Shown: piece by piece, positions 56,306 to 62,027 of the stretch
Numbering within the stretch: position 1 is the first letter of the stretch
How the letters are laid out: every line of letters starts with the position of its first letter
Notes under the pieces: generated by a model
The model's database searches: none
The model's input: the letters and a program-made list of their open reading frames with translations, nothing else
Told to the model about the DNA's origin: nothing
Program-made: the position numbers and the translations under genes
NCBI GenBank assembly: GCA_035296705.1
Contig: DATHAL010000031.1
Span: 1-62,027 of the forward strand
Direction of reading: 5' to 3'
Source: WHSW01 sp035296705
GTDB taxonomy: Bacteria > Actinomycetota > Thermoleophilia > Solirubrobacterales > 70-9
Length of the DNA stretch: 62,027 nt

Positions 56306-57316
56306 TTGGAGGCCGGCGAGTTTCCCGAGGATCGAGCGCGTCCGGTAGGCGGCTCGGCGGAGCTCACGGAGATCGAAGCGGGGGCGATCCCACGGACGCC
56401 GTGGCAGCTCTTCTGGCTTCGCTTCCGCGAGGACAAGCTCGCGCTCATCGCGCTCGGGTTCATCGTCCTGCTGATCCTGGTCGCGGTCTTCGCGCCCGTC
56501 GTCGTCGACCTCTTCGGCGCGCCCGGGCCCGACGACCGCGACACGAGCGCGCTCGACCCGCTCTTCGCCACCCCGACCGGCCCCGACAGCGCCCACCTGT
56601 TCGGGGTCGACCAGCTCGGCCGCGACGTCTTCAGCCGCACGATCTACGGCGCTCGCGTCTCGCTGACCGTCGCGTTTGTAGCGACGGCGCTGGCGACGGC
56701 GGCGGGCATCGTCGCGGGCCTGATCGCCGGCTACTTCCGTGGCTGGGCCGACACCGTGATCTCCCGAGCCGTCGACGTCCTGCTCGCGATCCCCTATCTG
56801 CTCCTCGCCACGGGTCTCGCCGCCGCGTGCACGCTCGGCCAGACCAGCGGCGGTGGCGGCGAGGGCTGCCTCGGCGGGCTCATCAAGCCGGGCCTCGGCG
56901 TCGTCATCTTCGTGATCGCGTTCACGAGCTGGACCTACATGGCGCGGATCGTCCGCGGGCAGACGCTCTCCCTGCGCGAGAAGGAGTTCATCGAGGCCTC
57001 GCGAGCGATGGGCGCGTCGAACACGAGGATCGTCTTCCGCGAGCTGCTTCCCAACCTCACCGCGCCGATCATCGTCTACGCCTCGATCCTGATCCCGCAG
57101 GTGATCCTGTACGAGGCCGCGCTCTCCTTCCTCGGCGTCGGGGTCACCGACAAGCCGAGCTGGGGGCAGATGATCTCCGACGCCACGCCGACCTTCTCCG
57201 AGGCGTGGTGGTACATGCTTTTCCCCGGTCTCGCGCTCCTGTTCACCGTGCTCGCCTTCAACCTGGTCGGCGACGCGCTGCAGGACGCGCTCAATCCTCG
57301 TTCGAAGCGGAGCTGA
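56306..57316 (+). CDS. Dipeptide/oligopeptide ABC transporter permease (DppC-like)
   Basis: This 336-aa inner-membrane permease starts with TTG at 56306 (Shine-Dalgarno GGGGGAG). It has an N-terminal extension (GAIPRTPWQLFWLRFREDKL), then the DppC/OppC signature HLFGVDQLGRDVFSRTIYGA. The EAA-like cytoplasmic loop is EFIEASRAMGASNTRIVFRE, and LSFLGVGVTDKPSWGQMISD follows. It pairs with the DppB-like permease at 59267. It is the first gene of the five-gene transporter run. Confidence 0.93.
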   Translation: MEAGEFPEDRARPVGGSAELTEIEAGAIPRTPWQLFWLRFREDKLALIALGFIVLLILVAVFAPVVVDLFGAPGPDDRDTSALDPLFATPTGPDSAHLFGVDQLGRDVFSRTIYGARVSLTVAFVATALATAAGIVAGLIAGYFRGWADTVISRAVDVLLAIPYLLLATGLAAACTLGQTSGGGGEGCLGGLIKPGLGVVIFVIAFTSWTYMARIVRGQTLSLREKEFIEASRAMGASNTRIVFRELLPNLTAPIIVYASILIPQVILYEAALSFLGVGVTDKPSWGQMISDATPTFSEAWWYMLFPGLALLFTVLAFNLVGDALQDALNPRSKRS

Positions 57317-57362
57317 GATGACTCGGCTGCGCTTCATCACTCAACAACAGAAAGGACCGACG

Positions 57363-59174
57363 ATGCGACCCAAGCTGCGATGGCTGCTTGCGCTCGGCCT
57401 CATCGCCGCCCTCGCGCTCACGGTGGGCGCCTGTGGCGAAGATGACGACGAGGGCACTACCACCAGCGCGAGCACCGGGGAGAGCGAGTTCCCGGCGCCC
57501 ACGTCCGCGCCTGATGGGGCCAAGACGGGAGGCGAGCTGACCGTGATTGCGGCCAGCGACGTCGACTACATCGACCCCGGCGCGCAGTACTACCAATTCA
57601 GCTACATGGTGAGCTCGGCGACGCAGTCGCAGCTGGTGGGCTACGCCCCCGGCGACATCGACGCGCAGCCGGTGCTGGCGGCTGAGGAGCCCGTCGTATC
57701 CGACGACGGCAAGACGATCACCTACACGATCCGCGACGACGTCAAGTTCTCGCCGCCGGTCAATCGCACGGTGAAGGCTGCCGACGTCGAGTACGCGATC
57801 GAGCGCTCGGTGCTGCCGGGCGTGCCGAACGGATACGTGCAGACGTATCTCGCCGGCGTCGAGGGCATGGCAAAGGCGGTCAAGGAGGCGCAGGACAACC
57901 CCACGGGCGGCGCCCCGGACATCACCGGGATCACGGCGACCGACGACACCACGCTCGAGATCAAGCTGACCAACACGACCTCGATCGGTGTCATCGGAGC
58001 TCTGTCGCTGCCGGTGTCGGCACCCGTTCCGGAGGAGTACGCCAAGAAGTTCGACGCCGAGAACCCGTCCACGTACGGCGAGAACCAGGTCGCAACCGGG
58101 CCGTACATGATCGAGAGCTACACGCCGAACAAGGAGATCCACCTGGTTCGGAACCCGAACTGGCGCGGTGAGCCCGGGACGCCGCCGGAAGGCGACTTCA
58201 GGCCGGCGTATCTCGACGAGATCACCTTCCAGGAGGGCTTCTCCGACACCGTCTCGGCGGCGAAGAAGATCCTCGATGGGTCGGCGATGGTGAATGGCGA
58301 CTTCACCACCCCGCCGCAGGCGATCAAGCAGGCGGCGACCGAGGGCGAGGAGGGGCAGCTCACGCTGACCCCGAGCGGCGGTAACCGCTACATCGCCCTC
58401 AACACGCAGAAGCCGCCGTTCGACGACATTGACGTCCGCAAGGCCGTGATCGCGAACGCGAACCGCGTCGACCTGCGCAACACCCGAGGTGGCGAGCTGA
58501 CCGGACCGGTCGCGACCCACTTCCTGCCGCCCGAGTTCCCCGGCTTCGACGAGGCCGGCGGGCTCGAGGGGGATCCGAGCCTCGACTTCCTGGCGAACCC
58601 GGAAGGTGATCCGGCGCTCGCGGCGGAGTACATGAAGAAGGCCGGTTTCTCCAGCGGCAAGTGCGAGGGGGCCAACTGCGAGATCACCATGGTCGGTGAC
58701 GACTCGCCGCCAGGCGCCGACACCGCGGAGGTCGCCAAGAGCCAGCTCGAGGAGCTGGGCTTCACGGTGAACCTCCAGAAGGTGGTGCACGACATCATGT
58801 ACACGAAGTTCTGCAGCGTTCCCTCCAACGCTCCTGAGGTCTGCCCGAACGTGGGCTGGCTGAAGGACTTCAACGACGGGCAGTCGATGCTGGACCCGAC
58901 GTTCAATGGGGAGAACGTTGTTCCCGAGAACAACTCCAACTGGCCGCAGCTCAACGTGCCGGAGATCAACAAGGCCATCAACAAGGCCACGCTGATCGAC
59001 AACATCGACGAGCGCAACCAGGCCTGGGGTGACGTGGACAAGATGATCACCGCAGAGGCCCCGGCCATCCCGTACATCTGGGATGACCAGGCCAACATCC
59101 AGTCGCCCGACGTCGCAGGCGTGATCAACAAGTTCAACGCGAACTGGGATCTCGCCTTCACGTCGTTGAAGTAG
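57363..59174 (+). CDS. Peptide ABC transporter substrate-binding lipoprotein (family 5)
   Basis: This protein is about 603 aa and starts with ATG at 57363 (Shine-Dalgarno AAAGGAC). The lipobox is ALTVGACGED (Cys near 23). The SBP family 5 fold is shown by YIDPGAQYYQFSYMVSSATQ, LVRNPNWRGEPGTPPEGDFR, KPPFDDIDVRKAVIANANRV and a C-terminal NWDLAFTSLK. Ligands are peptides or other small molecules; specificity is unknown. It lies between the two permeases, a less common order than SBP first. Confidence 0.93.
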   Translation: MRPKLRWLLALGLIAALALTVGACGEDDDEGTTTSASTGESEFPAPTSAPDGAKTGGELTVIAASDVDYIDPGAQYYQFSYMVSSATQSQLVGYAPGDIDAQPVLAAEEPVVSDDGKTITYTIRDDVKFSPPVNRTVKAADVEYAIERSVLPGVPNGYVQTYLAGVEGMAKAVKEAQDNPTGGAPDITGITATDDTTLEIKLTNTTSIGVIGALSLPVSAPVPEEYAKKFDAENPSTYGENQVATGPYMIESYTPNKEIHLVRNPNWRGEPGTPPEGDFRPAYLDEITFQEGFSDTVSAAKKILDGSAMVNGDFTTPPQAIKQAATEGEEGQLTLTPSGGNRYIALNTQKPPFDDIDVRKAVIANANRVDLRNTRGGELTGPVATHFLPPEFPGFDEAGGLEGDPSLDFLANPEGDPALAAEYMKKAGFSSGKCEGANCEITMVGDDSPPGADTAEVAKSQLEELGFTVNLQKVVHDIMYTKFCSVPSNAPEVCPNVGWLKDFNDGQSMLDPTFNGENVVPENNSNWPQLNVPEINKAINKATLIDNIDERNQAWGDVDKMITAEAPAIPYIWDDQANIQSPDVAGVINKFNANWDLAFTSLK

Positions 59175-59215
59175 ATGGAGTTCAGCCCACGCTGATCACC
59201 TGAGAAGCGAAGAGA

Positions 59216-59245
59216 GACCCGTCGCCGCCTCGGCGGCGGCGGGTC
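59216..59245 (+). promoter_or_regulatory. Strong hairpin between binding-protein and permease genes
   Basis: GACCCGTCGCCGCC (59216-59229) and GGCGGCGGCGGGTC (59232-59245) pair with one mismatch and a 2-nt nominal loop. No U-run follows. In ABC operons such stem-loops often act as partial terminators or 3' stabilisers that give high binding-protein levels relative to the membrane components. Confidence 0.6.
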
Positions 59246-59266
59246 CTCCGCGCCCACACAAACAAC

Positions 59267-60262
59267 ATGGCCCGCTACATCACGCGAAGAGTCCTCTGGT
59301 CGGTCCTGATGCTCGTGATCGTCAGCGCGGTCGTGTTCACGATCTTCTACGTCTTCCCGTCGGCCGACCCCGCGCAATTGCGCGCCGGCCGTCAGGCCAA
59401 CGCCGGGCAGATCGAGGCGATCCGGGAGTCGCTCGGCCTTGACAAGTCTGTCCTCACGCAGTTCTGGATCTACCTGAAGGGCGTCTTCACTCCGCTCGAC
59501 CTGCCCGGCACCGACTCCCACGGACCGCTCTATTTCGGCCGCAGCTACCAGTCGAACGCGGACGTCAAGGACGTGATCTTCTCCGACCTGCCGGCGACCG
59601 GGCTGCTGGTCGCGGGCGCCGTCGTCGTCTGGCTCTCGATCGCGCTCCCGGTCGGGATCATCTCGGCGATCAGGCGCCGCTCGCTGCTCGACCGCACGAC
59701 GATGATCACCAGCCTCGCGTTCATCTCGGCCCCGGTCTTCTGGCTCGGCCTCGTCGCCCTTTATCTGTTCGCCCAGGACGTCGGCGTGATCTCGATCTTC
59801 CCCGGCATCGGGAGCTACGCGGAGGCAGACAGCTTCGCCGGCAGGGTGGGCGCGCTGCTCCTGCCGTGGTTCGTCCTTGCCGCGGCCACCGCGGCGATCT
59901 ACGCGCGGTATCTGCGCTCGCAGATGATCGACGTGATGGGCGACGACTACATCCGCACCGCGCGGGCCAAGGGGCTCCCGGAGCGAAGCGTGATCATGCG
60001 CCACGCCCTGCGCAGCGCGATCACGCCGATCGTGACCCTGCTCGGGCTCGACGTCGCCGTGCTGCTTGCCGGCAACGCGATCCTCACCGAAACCGTGTTC
60101 AACATCCCCGGCGTCGGGGCGGAGATCCGCAACGCGATCACGCGCTCGGACCTGCCGATGATCCAGGGGATCACGTTGTTCGGGGCATTCTTCATCGTCA
60201 CCTTCAACCTGATCGTGGACATCGCCTACGCCTACCTCGATCCGCGGGTGCGCTACCAGTGA
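59267..60262 (+). CDS. Dipeptide/oligopeptide ABC transporter permease (DppB-like)
   Basis: This 331-aa permease has the DppB/OppB N-terminus MARYITRRVLWSVLMLVIVS and the loop motif DDYIRTARAKGLPERSVIMR. The helices end at IAYAYLDPRVRY. It overlaps the next ATPase gene by 4 nt (GTGA). It forms the transmembrane pair with the gene at 56306. Confidence 0.94.
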   Translation: MARYITRRVLWSVLMLVIVSAVVFTIFYVFPSADPAQLRAGRQANAGQIEAIRESLGLDKSVLTQFWIYLKGVFTPLDLPGTDSHGPLYFGRSYQSNADVKDVIFSDLPATGLLVAGAVVVWLSIALPVGIISAIRRRSLLDRTTMITSLAFISAPVFWLGLVALYLFAQDVGVISIFPGIGSYAEADSFAGRVGALLLPWFVLAAATAAIYARYLRSQMIDVMGDDYIRTARAKGLPERSVIMRHALRSAITPIVTLLGLDVAVLLAGNAILTETVFNIPGVGAEIRNAITRSDLPMIQGITLFGAFFIVTFNLIVDIAYAYLDPRVRYQ

Positions 60263-61289
60263 CCGACGCCCTCCTCAAGGTCGACGATCTGCGCGTGCGG
60301 TTCGAGACCGACGACGGCGTGGTCAAGGCCGTCGACGGGATCTCGTACGAGGTGAGGCCCGGCGACATGCTGGGCATCGTCGGCGAGTCCGGCTCCGGCA
60401 AGAGCGTCGCCAACCTGACGACGCTCGGGCTCACCCGGGCGCCGAACGCCGAGATCTCGGGCCGCATCATGTTCGACGGCATGAACCTGGTCGAGCTGGA
60501 GGGCGAGCAGCTCCGCGCGATCCGCGGCAACGACATCTCGATGATCTTCCAGGACCCGCTGTCCTCGCTTCACCCCTTCTACAAGGTGGGCCGCCAGCTG
60601 GTCGAGGCCATTCAGGTCCACCGCGATATGGACAAGGCGGCCGCATGGGACCGGTCCGTCGAGCTCCTCGGGCTCGTCGGGATCCCGGACCCGGAGCGCC
60701 GCGCGGGCGAGTACCCGCACGAGTTCTCCGGCGGCATGCGCCAGCGGGCGATGATCGCGATGGCCCTCACGAACGAGCCGAAGCTGCTGATCGCCGACGA
60801 GCCGACCACCGCGCTCGACGTGACCACGCAGGCGCAGATCCTGAGGCTGATCGAGCGCCTGCGCGACGAGTTCGGGATGGCGGTGATCATGATCACGCAC
60901 GACCTCGGGGTGATCGCGGAGGTCGCCCAGAACGTGCTCGTCATGTATGGCGGCCGCATCGTCGAGGCCGGCACCCTCGATCAGATCTTCTACGACCCGC
61001 AGCACCCGTACACGTGGGGGCTGCTCGGCTCGCTCACGCGGATCGACCGGCCGCGGACCGCGAGGCTCGCCCAGATCGCGGGGCAGCCCCCGTCCTTGAT
61101 CTCCCCGCCCGAGGGCTGCCACTTCCGGCCGCGGTGCCCGCACGCCTTCGACCGCTGCCCGGAGACACCGCCACTCGAGCAGCGGGTGCTCGAGCACGGC
61201 CATCTCGATCGCTGTTGGCTGACGCCGGAACAGAAGAAGACGTTCCGGCTGGTCGAGTCAGGCGAGATCGGGCTCGAGGAGCCGGCGGC

Positions 61290-61293
<4 letters not shown>
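60259..61293 (+). CDS. ABC transporter ATPase (DppD/OppD-like)
   Basis: This 344-aa ATPase starts with GTG at 60259. Walker A is GIVGESGSGKSVANL, the Q-loop is SMIFQDPLSSLHPF, the signature is EFSGGMRQRAMIA, Walker B is LLIADEPTTALD and the switch His is in MITHDLGVIAE. The C-terminal oligopeptide domain carries CHFRPRCPHAFDRCPETPP, the Fe-S or Zn Cys set of OppD/DppD. It overlaps the next gene (ATGA). Confidence 0.96.

Positions 61294-62027
<734 letters not shown>

Overview
This is a GC-rich chromosomal segment that looks like an actinobacterium of the Thermoleophilia/Solirubrobacterales type. That placement is inference. It rests on the very high GC content, the frequent GTG and TTG starts, the many 1-4 nt gene overlaps, the lineage-typical small proteins and lipoproteins, and the eukaryote-like NADP isocitrate dehydrogenase beside an actinobacterial malate dehydrogenase. 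I see no phage, transposase, CRISPR array or integron. The window is ordinary chromosome, densely coding on both strands.

Layout. 1-5.2 kb: an edge-cut MBL-fold hydrolase, a small Cys-rich protein, a di-iron fatty acid hydroxylase-like membrane protein, a winged-helix regulator, icd-mdh and a crotonase. 5.2-10.1 kb: a TetR regulator with a 34-bp operator overlapping its own start codon and an AidB-like acyl-CoA dehydrogenase, then an M28 peptidase and a site-2-type protease with CBS domains. 10.1-14.9 kb: complex II (sdhA, sdhB, a CCG-domain subunit, a 54-aa ORF and a methyltransferase) without recognisable SdhC/SdhD anchors. 14.9-20.8 kb (minus strand): lysC-asd followed by a GT-C-like membrane protein and a CPA1 antiporter. 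20.9-23.6 kb: PadR plus an MMPL transporter. 24.5-28.3 kb: dnaX-ybaB-recR and, on the same strand, the large Alu-domain form of SRP RNA.

28.3-47 kb is more accessory: an M15-like peptidase, tRNA-Val(CAC), a frameshifted serine hydrolase, an endonuclease/exonuclease/phosphatase lipoprotein, an operon of a cNMP-sensor/thioredoxin-reductase-like fusion with NrtS and a haloalkane dehalogenase, a PBP4-like protein, a sulfatase, a cyclase/ATPase signalling protein and ArsR/SRPBCC. 46.6-51.5 kb: an M29 aminopeptidase, then a tightly overlapped trio of a molybdopterin oxidoreductase whose Fe-S cysteines are replaced, an uncharacterised helical protein and a lysine-methyltransferase-like protein. 51.5-56.1 kb: a Baeyer-Villiger-type monooxygenase coupled to tatA, a cupredoxin, csaA and a zinc alcohol dehydrogenase. 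56.3-62 kb: a dipeptide/oligopeptide ABC transporter in the order permease-binding protein-permease-ATPase-ATPase, cut by the window edge.

Points most worth a second look: a 37-bp dispersed palindromic element in two copies (29208 and 46006); the Fe-S-less molybdoenzyme operon; two apparent CTG start codons in CTGA overlaps; the large SRP RNA; the sdhA-sdhB spacer with two perfect hairpins; and several well-formed operator palindromes.
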